Both the position numbers and the translations under genes were made by a program. This document shows, one piece after another, positions 34,728 through 42,289 of a stretch of DNA of 64,000 nt; the stretch's first letter is position 1, and the number at the start of each line of letters is the position of its first letter. The notes under the pieces are model-generated. The model did not search any database and was not told where the DNA came from. It saw only the letters and a program-made list of their open reading frames with translations. The stretch spans positions 20,764 through 84,763 of the forward strand of contig CADDZR010000004.1 of the NCBI GenBank assembly GCA_902812495.1. Direction: 5' to 3'. Source of the DNA: an archaeon (GTDB lineage Archaea > Thermoproteota > Nitrososphaeria > Nitrososphaerales > Gagatemarchaeaceae).

Positions 34728-35042
34728 ATGTCTTCCAAGAAACTAATATTGGTCCTTGCAGCAGTTTCAGCCCTGTTCGTCCTTGTCCCAGCTGCTAACG
34801 CAGCTGCTCCGCCCTCAACTTCAGGAGTGACTGATGTGAGCAGTAAGCTGATAGCGGCAGGCCTTGCCCTTGGGCTTGCGGCAATAGGTGCAGGATATGG
34901 CATAGGTCAGTCAGGCGCCGCAGCAATAGCAGCTGTGGTAGAGAAACCACAGGTTAGAACGACAGCACTGATATTCGTTGCACTTGCAGAGGCAATAGCT
35001 ATTTACGGCTTTGTGCTGGCGCTTATAATAATAGGCCAGTAG
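34728..35042 (+). CDS. atpK: A/V-type ATP synthase proteolipid subunit K (c subunit), with signal peptide
   Basis: The rotor-ring proteolipid, 104 residues from the ATG at 34728. An upstream in-frame start at 34629 would overlap atpC and add residues without likeness. Residues 1-26 form a signal peptide (MSSKKLILVLAAVSALFVLV then PAANAAA), followed by one two-helix hairpin. The ion-carrying Glu88 is in ALAEAIAIYGF, and GYGIGQSG marks the first helix. The hairpin lacks the sodium-site ligands of Na+-ATPases as far as I can judge, so protons are the likely ion (inference). Confidence 0.93.
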   Translation: MSSKKLILVLAAVSALFVLVPAANAAAPPSTSGVTDVSSKLIAAGLALGLAAIGAGYGIGQSGAAAIAAVVEKPQVRTTALIFVALAEAIAIYGFVLALIIIGQ

Positions 35043-35047
35043 ATCGG

Positions 35048-35905
35048 CTAGTGTTTCCTTAGGACAGCAAAATCAACAAGGTCTCTAAGAAGTTCGGTTG
35101 CAGGGCAGGAACGGACGAGGGAAAGATCTTGCCTTGCTCTTTCTGCAAAGGTTCTTATTTCACTGTTCATCCTTTCTTTCAGCTCGCTTTCGCCCATGTT
35201 CCTTATCATGTTGTGTGTTATCTTGTCCTTTGAATCCCAATCGAGAAGGTCGTCTCTCAGCTGGTATGCAATGCCAAGGCATCTACCATAGTCAGACAGA
35301 GCAGAGATCTGTTTTTCTGTGCCCCCTGCAATGATTGCTCCGAGCTTGGCCGCAGCCTGGAAGAGAGACGCAGTCTTGTCTTGAATTATTTCCATGTACC
35401 TCTCCCACTTTAGGTCGTTCCCTTTCGGGTCAACAAGAAGCTCGTTGTACTCTCCTTCAGCCATCCTGAGGGCTGCGTTACTTATCTCTTCAGCTACCCT
35501 CTTGTCATCGTACCTTGAAGCAATAGAAAGAACCATTGCAAAGACGAAGTCAGCTGTTAGAAGAGAGGTGCTAAAGCCAAATTGTATGTGAAACGCGACT
35601 TTATTCCTCCTGTATGCTTCTTCATCTATTATGTCGTCGTGAATTATCGATTCTGTGTGGAGCAGCTCAATAGCAACAGCAGCATCCATTGGTTTTGAAT
35701 CGTTTGTACCAAGGGCTTCGGATGAGAGGAGGAGAACGGCAGGCCTTATCCTCTTTCCTCCTTCTATTGCGTAGTTAAGGAGCCTGTAAAACCTCGAGTT
35801 CGAATAAGCCATAAGCTCTTTCTTTAGAGCTTCTTCAACCCTTAGGGCATAGGGACCAAGCCTGTACTCGATGCTCTCAGCAGAAAACTGCCTCCTTTCA
35901 GACAA
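35048..35905 (-). CDS. idsA: Polyprenyl diphosphate synthase (GGPP/FPP synthase type)
   Basis: A trans-prenyltransferase making the C15-C25 chains of archaeal lipids, 285 residues. Two Asp-rich motifs are seen: ESIIHDDIIDEE (first, DDxxD) and YQLRDDLLDWD (second). The GGKRIRPAVLLLS segment binds IPP. Residues before the first motif (LLHTE) do not settle product length. Start TTG at 35905. It is divergent from the next hypothetical gene with about 50 nt between the starts. Confidence 0.92.
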   Translation of the reverse strand: MSERRQFSAESIEYRLGPYALRVEEALKKELMAYSNSRFYRLLNYAIEGGKRIRPAVLLLSSEALGTNDSKPMDAAVAIELLHTESIIHDDIIDEEAYRRNKVAFHIQFGFSTSLLTADFVFAMVLSIASRYDDKRVAEEISNAALRMAEGEYNELLVDPKGNDLKWERYMEIIQDKTASLFQAAAKLGAIIAGGTEKQISALSDYGRCLGIAYQLRDDLLDWDSKDKITHNMIRNMGESELKERMNSEIRTFAERARQDLSLVRSCPATELLRDLVDFAVLRKH

Positions 35906-35956
35906 GACCTTTTTCGTTCAGCCAAAGATAAATACAGTATAATAACCTTTTGACTT

Positions 35957-36655
35957 GTGCTTGAGTACAGGTATTCTCATCTAGAGCTAGGAGGAAAAAG
36001 GAAGCACTGCATCCTCCTCCCAAAGATCAATGGAAGCCAAGTCAAAATACTCAGAGACAGGCTAACCTCCTTGGGATTTAGAGTAGAGGGGCAGGAATTG
36101 ATTGTAGCAAGTAGAGGAAGAGAAAGGATATGGCTAGATCCTGCAGGTCTGTGCTGGTCTTCGGTAGACCCAACAGACTATGTGGCTCCCTCGATTCCTG
36201 AGATTCTCGAATGCGAGAAGGAAAGGCTGAAAAGGAGTGACTTCAACGAGCTTTATTTCAGCGTAAAGAAGTATAGGTCCAAATACGTTATCAGGCTCAG
36301 AACAAGGCTTGAGCATGGCTTCACGTGGAAAATTCTCAGGGAGAAGGGATTAAACGGTTTCTCTCCTGATGAGAGCAAGGTCATCAAATGGCTTCTTGAC
36401 TTTTCAAGTGGCAAAATTACTGTGCTAACACATTATCCTGGGAAAAACTCCTCGACTATGAGGGTAGGAACAAAGAACTACTACATATCGAAAATTGACG
36501 TTGAAGATTTTGCCTCGAATCTGTTTAATTTCTTCGATAGAAAGACTGGCTTCTTCCTAACTCAAAACTGTATGTTTGAGGTAGAGGAGCTGGATGTGGA
36601 GTCTCTCCTAAGCTCAGACTTGGAGCTTGGTCAGTGGTGCTACTACGAATACTGA
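35957..36655 (+). CDS. Conserved-looking hypothetical protein (232 aa)
   Basis: A 232-residue soluble protein without transmembrane segments or a motif I recognise. It is rich in Arg, Lys, Glu and aromatic residues, with a Trp-x-x-x-Pro segment (IWLDPAGLCW) and an acidic C-terminus ending WCYYEY. Codon use matches its neighbours. The GTG start at 35957 sits about 20 nt after an A+T-rich TATA candidate (about 35931-35945), fitting a leaderless transcript. It lies between idsA and tRNA-Glu. Function unknown. Confidence 0.6.
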   Translation: MLEYRYSHLELGGKRKHCILLPKINGSQVKILRDRLTSLGFRVEGQELIVASRGRERIWLDPAGLCWSSVDPTDYVAPSIPEILECEKERLKRSDFNELYFSVKKYRSKYVIRLRTRLEHGFTWKILREKGLNGFSPDESKVIKWLLDFSSGKITVLTHYPGKNSSTMRVGTKNYYISKIDVEDFASNLFNFFDRKTGFFLTQNCMFEVEELDVESLLSSDLELGQWCYYEY

Positions 36656-36703
36656 AACATGGATAGAAAAGCCATTAAGGGCTTGTTTACTGGCTTTGAT
36701 TGA

Positions 36704-36796
36704 GCCCCGGTAGTATAGAGCTGAGAAGCGTAAAACCCGGTCAAGTATGCCGGCCTTTCGAGTCGGCGGTCGCGGGTTCAAATCCCGCCCGGGGCA
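36704..36796 (+). tRNA. tRNA-Glu (TTC) with D-loop intron
   Basis: Cloverleaf: acceptor GCCCCGG pairs with CCGGGGC, anticodon arm CCGGC-CTTTCGA-GTCGG gives anticodon TTC, T arm GCGGG-TTCAAAT-CCCGC. The D loop carries a 17-nt insertion (about 36719-36735) after the AG that follows GTAT; removing it restores GTATAG-CCCGGTCAA-GTAT. No CCA is encoded. The intron position matches that of the CAT tRNA at 21.8 kb. Confidence 0.92.
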
Positions 36797-36896
36797 TCTC
36801 TAGTCAGAAAGCATTGCCCTTATGTTAACAAAAGAACAATCTCAACAATTTTATTTCCATTTCTTAATGATTTTGAATGTTTGCACAAAAGTTTCC

Positions 36897-36910
36897 GATA
36901 TATATAATTT
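36897..36910 (+). promoter_or_regulatory. TATA box of the secreted-protein gene at 36930
   Basis: GATATATATAATTT, ending about 20 nt before the ATG at 36930. The spacing indicates a leaderless transcript and supports that start. Confidence 0.5.
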
Positions 36911-36929
36911 ATTTACATCTTTGTTAACG

Positions 36930-37832
36930 ATGGGTTTGAGACGAAGAACTAAGCTCTTAGTTGTATTAATAGCAGCTATTCTGCTCGTGTTACCTTTTTC
37001 CTCACAAACGGGCTTTAGCTTTGTTTCTAGTTGCATGCATTCTATTTTCAGTATTCTGAATCCTTATGCTGTTGGAAGTGTTACAACCTATCAAACATAC
37101 ACTTATGGGGGTGGAGGCGGTTTAGATTTGAATTCTAATTTCAACATATCTGGAACAGACGTCCCGTATCAAATAGTGAATCCAAACCCAATAAAGGACT
37201 CTCTTGTTACATTTCAATTACCCAAAGGATTAGGTTCAAAGTTTGTAACAGTTGTCTGGGATAGTAATGGAACGACATCATATGTTTTTAACGATACAAG
37301 TAAGCTGGTAAGATACTCACACTCCAAATTATTGGGCGAGAAACACATATCGAGTGTTGAACATGATGGGTCAGTTACCATATACACATCCAGAGAGTTT
37401 AAAGTTTACAAGGTAAAACTTCCTGGTAAATATTATGACCCCACTGTGTGGGCGCAACAGTGGGTTACCTTCTACAATAGGCTTGGACAGATAACTGGCA
37501 ACGTAACTGCAGCGGGATACATTAACTATGTCCTTGGAGGAGTTGTCACAGCAATTAATCCATCTGGTTCCTACGCGCTTTCTTACAACGGTTATCATCT
37601 TTGCCAAAGTCGAACAATTAAGAACGGTGTTGGAACTACTTTTGGTTACATCCAAGAAGAAGCACCGGCTTCATTTTGTCTCATTTTTGTTTCCGATTGG
37701 TGGGATGCTTGGCCTGGTTGGGGAGTCGATTCGTCTTCTGGTCAAGTATATTTCACACCAAGTCCTTACTGGAATACAGGCACTTCACCCAGTTGCGGTT
37801 GTACAACAGTTTCTATCTTCCCGGTACCTTGA
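36930..37832 (+). CDS. Secreted protein of unknown function
   Basis: A 300-residue protein from the ATG at 36930. The start is chosen because a signal peptide follows at once (basic MGLRRRTK, then a hydrophobic stretch to about residue 25) and a TATA box sits upstream. The mature part has a GGGGG run, many Thr, Ser and Asn, NxS/T sites, and a C-terminal Cys-rich end (SCGCTTV). It resembles cell-surface or lectin-like proteins in composition, but no family is recognised. It lies immediately downstream of tRNA-Glu and is A+T-richer than the core genes, which could mean a later arrival. Confidence 0.65.
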   Translation: MGLRRRTKLLVVLIAAILLVLPFSSQTGFSFVSSCMHSIFSILNPYAVGSVTTYQTYTYGGGGGLDLNSNFNISGTDVPYQIVNPNPIKDSLVTFQLPKGLGSKFVTVVWDSNGTTSYVFNDTSKLVRYSHSKLLGEKHISSVEHDGSVTIYTSREFKVYKVKLPGKYYDPTVWAQQWVTFYNRLGQITGNVTAAGYINYVLGGVVTAINPSGSYALSYNGYHLCQSRTIKNGVGTTFGYIQEEAPASFCLIFVSDWWDAWPGWGVDSSSGQVYFTPSPYWNTGTSPSCGCTTVSIFPVP

Positions 37833-37945
37833 CTTAAAAAGCTACTCAATTTACCAAAGGATCTGTAAATTTGTGATTTTAGGTCAATAAGCTACCTTCT
37901 GTGGTTCTAATGGCGAGAAACACTAAATTTTAATTTTTCACCAAA

Positions 37946-38980
37946 TTGGTCTCTTGTACCTTGAACAAGGTAAGAAGGTGGCTTTCAACCCTAGTAGGAT
38001 TCTATAAGCCAACCCAAGGAGAAGAACTTGACTCTCTAACAAAATTACTTTACTCGGCTAGGAGTGTTATACTTGTCATATCAGCTCAAGCAGCAATAAT
38101 CTCGGGTCTCCTTTCGCTTTACTCTGGAAATTTTAACCTGATTCTTTTCACCCTCGTTTTAATAGGATATGTGTCTCTCCATATGGTCAGCAACCTAAGT
38201 AACGATTATTTCGGCTACGCAAGGGGGAACGACATTCCGGGGTCACCAAGGCTGAGCTATACCCCTCATCCAATAGCAAGTGGATACTTTAGTAAATCGC
38301 AGATCAAGATAATCACACTTTGCATCCTTACGATACCTGTTGCGATTGCTGCATACCTCTTTTTTGTCCGCGGACCTTATCTCCTGTTGTTCGCTATTCC
38401 AGGTTTTCTGCTCCTATACCTCTACGACGCATCAAAAGTTACACTGAAGAGCATAGGTCTTGGCGAGGTTGCATCATTTCTCGTCTGGGGGCCAATAATG
38501 ATCACAGGAGGATACTTCGTAATTACGGGTAGCATTTCTTATCTTGCTCTTGCCATCTCTGTGCCCTATGGGCTTGGCGTGATGTCTATACTTCTTGCAA
38601 AACACATCGACCAGCTCGAGTTTGACAGTTCGATACAGCAGAACACACTTCCAGTGCTTCTCGGTGAAAAAAGAGCAAGACAGCTTGCAAATGTTATTAT
38701 TTTAGCAATGTACATCATTCCTGTTATAATATTGCTTTTTACAAGAAACATTGAGTTTATCCCGTTTCTCATAGTGTTTCTTAACATCCCTTCTTTAAAG
38801 AGGACAGTAGCTTCTTTCGCAAACGTAAAGCCGAGGGAGCCCCCTAAGGGGTACGTAGGCTGGCCACTTTGGTACCACAGGTTTGCACTATTGCACAACA
38901 GGAGATTTGGCTGGCTCTACATTGCTGGGATAACTTTCTCTATACTTTTCAAATTTTTACTTCAGCCGAGCTCTGTATAA
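37946..38980 (+). CDS. UbiA-family membrane prenyltransferase, divergent Asp motifs
   Basis: A 344-residue integral membrane protein with about eight or nine helices, of the UbiA/MenA type. The first motif reads NDYFGYARGND (N86-D96), keeping the outer Asn-Asp and the last Asp of the MenA pattern but with Gly90 for the middle Asp. The second reads KHIDQLEFDSSIQQNT, with Gln and Glu where Asp is usual. It may prenylate a quinone nucleus or another acceptor, or be altered. Start TTG at 37946 or TTG at 37961. Not linked to a quinone pathway here. Confidence 0.65.
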   Translation: MVSCTLNKVRRWLSTLVGFYKPTQGEELDSLTKLLYSARSVILVISAQAAIISGLLSLYSGNFNLILFTLVLIGYVSLHMVSNLSNDYFGYARGNDIPGSPRLSYTPHPIASGYFSKSQIKIITLCILTIPVAIAAYLFFVRGPYLLLFAIPGFLLLYLYDASKVTLKSIGLGEVASFLVWGPIMITGGYFVITGSISYLALAISVPYGLGVMSILLAKHIDQLEFDSSIQQNTLPVLLGEKRARQLANVIILAMYIIPVIILLFTRNIEFIPFLIVFLNIPSLKRTVASFANVKPREPPKGYVGWPLWYHRFALLHNRRFGWLYIAGITFSILFKFLLQPSSV

Positions 38981-39100
38981 GATTTGCTGTTTTGTGAAAG
39001 CTTCAAAGCTACATGGTGTTACTCCAATCAAATTTAAAATTGCATTGAATCTGTGTTCGCATCCCTAGAAATATCTACCACCTTACGTAACCCATATGAC

Positions 39101-39682
39101 ATGACAACCTTCAAACCTTTCCTCTTCCTAATAGGTGCTGTCCTCGTTATAGCGCTTCTCGGTTCTGTATCGTATACCGGTAGTAGCCGGCAAACTACTG
39201 TTTCAACCACATCTACTTCGTGTACAAGCAATATGTCTTCAACATACTCGAACAATTCGACAATAGTCGAAGCAAAGAGCTACAACTACAGTTCTTCTTT
39301 CCTGAGCATAAAGTCCGTTAAAGCCTTGGTATACAACACGGGAACAGAGCAAAGCTTGGTTTTCAAGGTTAGCTTTATGAACACGGGAAATACGACACTC
39401 TACCTACCTTCTGCTTGTGGTGGGGGGCTATATTTAGTAAGGAGTAATTCTTCACTAGTAAAGATCGAGAACAGAGGTGTCGTCTGTCTCTGTGCAACTG
39501 TCCTCGTAGGCGTCAAGCCGGGCGAGGTGCAAACGTCCGTCGCACCAGGTTGCTGGAGTGGATACGTTGTTTTGCTAGAGGGCCATGGAAATGTAAAGGT
39601 TACAATGGAACTCAAGCTATATGCAGGCGATAACAATACCAGCACCGTAACAACATCAATAGATGCGATATTCAGCTTCTAA
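39101..39682 (+). CDS. Secreted or surface-anchored protein of unknown function
   Basis: About 193 residues from the ATG at 39101 (a GTG at 39053 would add 16). The N-terminus has a hydrophobic anchor (FKPFLFLIGAVLVIALLG) and then a Thr/Ser-rich linker with many NxS/T sites. The rest looks like a beta-sandwich with paired cysteines (CGGGLY, CLCATV, PGCWSGYV). No family recognised; the pattern is like archaeal surface beta-sandwich proteins. It converges with the FAH-family gene (overlap 4 nt). Function unknown. Confidence 0.6.
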   Translation: MTTFKPFLFLIGAVLVIALLGSVSYTGSSRQTTVSTTSTSCTSNMSSTYSNNSTIVEAKSYNYSSSFLSIKSVKALVYNTGTEQSLVFKVSFMNTGNTTLYLPSACGGGLYLVRSNSSLVKIENRGVVCLCATVLVGVKPGEVQTSVAPGCWSGYVVLLEGHGNVKVTMELKLYAGDNNTSTVTTSIDAIFSF

Positions 39683-40422
39683 CCTTCGTCAACAATGTTA
39701 TTCCTCAGCGTACCTATTCCTTCAACAGTTACCTCTATTACATCACCGTGTTTTACAGGAGAAATGCCTTCAGGCGTTCCTGTAAGTATAATGTCTCCCT
39801 CAGAAAGCGTCATAAATGAGCTTATGTGGCTTACTATCTCTTCAACCCTGTGGATCATTGATGATGTACTGTCCTTCTGCTTCACTTCCCCGTTAACCTT
39901 TGTTATAATTTCAAGGCTATGGACGTCTGGAATCTCGTCCTTCGTTACAATCCAAGGTCCGACTGGGCAGAAAGTATCGTAACCCTTTGCTTGGACTGGA
40001 GGCCTAAACATGTTTGTAATGAAGTCCCTTGCAGTTACGTCGTTTGCTACTGTGTATCCAAGCACGTATTCCATTGCCTCTCTTATGCTAACATTCCTAC
40101 ATCTCTTTCCGATTATAACAGCAAGCTCGCCCTCGTAGTGGACATATTTTGTGCCACTCGGCCTTATTATGTTTGACATGTGACCCGTCAAAGAGCTAAC
40201 AGGCTTTAGAAAGAGAACGGGTTTCTCAGACGCCTTCAAGCCTAGTTCCTCTGCATGTTTTCCATAGTTGAGTGCAAGTCCTACTATATTCCTTGGCTTC
40301 GAAGGTGGAAGCCAGTCAATATCCCTCGGGTCGTAAACAGAACCCTTGCTATCAACTATTACACCGTTATCAAAAGTTCCCTCAAACTCTTCCCCCATGT
40401 ACCTAAACCTGAGTTTTTTCAT
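39679..40422 (-). CDS. Fumarylacetoacetate hydrolase-family protein (HpaG/HpcE-like)
   Basis: A 247-residue FAH-superfamily enzyme, with the metal-binding acidic triad in VHYEGELAVII and a conserved GYTVANDVTARD segment. HpaG and HpcE decarboxylate or isomerise products of homoprotocatechuate cleavage, and the hpa genes begin only about 1.9 kb away on the other strand. That makes an HpaG-like role plausible, but the family also holds acylpyruvases and other hydrolases. An upstream mini-ORF of nine codons (40448-40419, minus) ends overlapping the ATG. Confidence 0.8.
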   Translation of the reverse strand: MKKLRFRYMGEEFEGTFDNGVIVDSKGSVYDPRDIDWLPPSKPRNIVGLALNYGKHAEELGLKASEKPVLFLKPVSSLTGHMSNIIRPSGTKYVHYEGELAVIIGKRCRNVSIREAMEYVLGYTVANDVTARDFITNMFRPPVQAKGYDTFCPVGPWIVTKDEIPDVHSLEIITKVNGEVKQKDSTSSMIHRVEEIVSHISSFMTLSEGDIILTGTPEGISPVKHGDVIEVTVEGIGTLRNNIVDEG

Positions 40423-40537
40423 CTCCCCGTATCCCTCAAGCCAACCATTAATACTTACCTCCTCTGTGGGAGTTCTACAATAAACTACATTTGCTACTTG
40501 AAACTTTTTATTTGCATGAATCCTGTCAGGAACTGAT

Positions 40538-41473
40538 TTGACTGAACCTGTATCTGTATCAAACCTGAACCACAGCTACGACGGCAGGAGGTATGTTGTA
40601 GAAGGTGTTAGCTTTGAAGTTAGGAAAGGAGAGGTTTTCGGTCTCCTTGGGAGAAACGGTGCTGGTAAGACAACTATAATCAAAGTACTTACAACACTAA
40701 TCAAGCCTACTTCAGGAAGTGTATCTGTTCTAGGTTATGACCCTGTTAGAGATGGAAAGAAAATCAGGGAGAGGATAGGTGTTGTCCAGCAGTCCGAATC
40801 ATACGACTTCACTACTGTAGAGAAGAACTTTGACCTCTACGGTATGCTCTGGGGTGTAGACAAGTCAGAGGCAAGAAGGAGAAAGGAAGAACTCATATCA
40901 TCTTTTGGTCTTGAGAGCATAAGAAAAAAGAACGTTGCGGACATTTCAGGAGGTGAAAAAAGGAGGCTCCAAGTCGCAAGGGAATTCATGCATGACATGG
41001 ACCTCCTATTTCTGGACGAGCCAACTGTTGGAATTGACGTGATAATGAGAAGGGAGCTGCTCAACCTGATAAAGAAGAAGGCGAGGGAAGGCCTCACAAT
41101 AATTTTCACAACACACAACCTAGAAGAAGCAGATTACCTCTGTGACAGGGTTGCAATAATAGCAAAGGGAAGAATACTTGCGCTAGATACCGTTGAAAAT
41201 CTGAAAAGGATTTATACTAACAGAACAGCAATAGAGCTCCAGGTAAACGAGGCAAATTCCGAAGCCCTTTTCAAGAAACTTTCAGAAATTTATGGAAGCA
41301 ACCTCTACGTAGTGGACAATACAAATGCTGTTATTTCTTCTGAGGACCCAAAGGATGCTATCCCAACTATCATAGACCTTGCGTCGAAGACTGGTTCCCA
41401 CATAGAGTACATAAGCGTGAGAAAGAGTACACTGGAAGATGTTCTGATACAGCTACTCTCAGGTGCGAGTTAA
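40538..41473 (+). CDS. ABC transporter ATP-binding protein (DrrA-like)
   Basis: A 311-residue ATPase subunit with Walker A GRNGAGKTT, signature ISGGEKRR, Walker B LLFLDEPT and the H-loop TTH. The C-terminal about 80 residues match the DrrA-type extension. With the next gene it makes a two-component ABC-2-type exporter; the substrate is unknown. Start TTG at 40538, about 30 nt after a TTTTTATT box, hence leaderless. Its stop overlaps the permease start (1 nt). It lies next to the hpa genes and may handle aromatic or toxic compounds (weak inference). Confidence 0.9.
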   Translation: MTEPVSVSNLNHSYDGRRYVVEGVSFEVRKGEVFGLLGRNGAGKTTIIKVLTTLIKPTSGSVSVLGYDPVRDGKKIRERIGVVQQSESYDFTTVEKNFDLYGMLWGVDKSEARRRKEELISSFGLESIRKKNVADISGGEKRRLQVAREFMHDMDLLFLDEPTVGIDVIMRRELLNLIKKKAREGLTIIFTTHNLEEADYLCDRVAIIAKGRILALDTVENLKRIYTNRTAIELQVNEANSEALFKKLSEIYGSNLYVVDNTNAVISSEDPKDAIPTIIDLASKTGSHIEYISVRKSTLEDVLIQLLSGAS

Positions 41474-42228
41474 TGACCTTCCCAAGGCTAGTTAGGCTCC
41501 TGTACAGGAATCTTGTTGTAAACACGGATGTTGGCACTATATTCTTTGTCGTGGGCCTTCCAACACTCTACCTTGTTTTCTTTGGATACGGCTACCAGTC
41601 ATTTCTCCCAGGAGACAAGAGCTATCTTCTCTTCCTCACGCCTGGCATACTCTCGTTCCAGACACTGATTGCAGGGACAGTAACGGGTTCAATGTTATGG
41701 CTTGACAGAAGGTTTGGAATGCTTGCGCAGCTCCTTGTCGGACCTTTTACGAGGATACAGTACCTGCTTGGGCTGATACTCACATCTCTAATACTTGGCA
41801 TTGCAGGAGGACTTGTAATGCTTGTTGTCTCCTCTGTCATCGTCCCTCACTACATAGCCCCACTTGGTTTTGGAACTATGATTCTAGCAATTATTGTTGG
41901 CTCCATATGCTACGGTTCTATAATGCTATTGATATCAGCTCTTGTAAGATCCCAGAATACATATAACAGCATCCAGGTCTCTGTTATATTTCTTTCAAAC
42001 TTCGCTAGCACAGTATTTTATCCCTATTCAGAGAACCTCCCAGTTCCACTAAGGATTCTCTTTCTCGCAAATCCATTAACATACATCTCAAACACAGTCA
42101 GGGATGGATATATGGGCAGCTACAGTGCCCTCGATCTCTTCCAGTTTGCTCTAACAAGCATGTTCACACTTATAATGCTTCTTCTCTCTGCAAGAGCCTA
42201 CTTCAGGGCAGAGATAGCGACAACTTAA
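41473..42228 (+). CDS. ABC-2-type permease
   Basis: The membrane partner of the ATPase upstream, 251 residues with six predicted helices and the ABC-2 (DrrB/NodJ) segment around LANPLTYISNTVRDG. The start abuts the ATPase stop. It likely exports a hydrophobic or amphipathic substrate. No substrate can be named. A short gap (61 nt) with a TATA-like CTTATAG then leads to hpaE. Confidence 0.88.
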   Translation: MTFPRLVRLLYRNLVVNTDVGTIFFVVGLPTLYLVFFGYGYQSFLPGDKSYLLFLTPGILSFQTLIAGTVTGSMLWLDRRFGMLAQLLVGPFTRIQYLLGLILTSLILGIAGGLVMLVVSSVIVPHYIAPLGFGTMILAIIVGSICYGSIMLLISALVRSQNTYNSIQVSVIFLSNFASTVFYPYSENLPVPLRILFLANPLTYISNTVRDGYMGSYSALDLFQFALTSMFTLIMLLLSARAYFRAEIATT

Positions 42229-42289
42229 TTCAGCTTTTCGCATCCGATATACTTATAGAACACTCGAGTGCAAAATTTGACGATAATAG

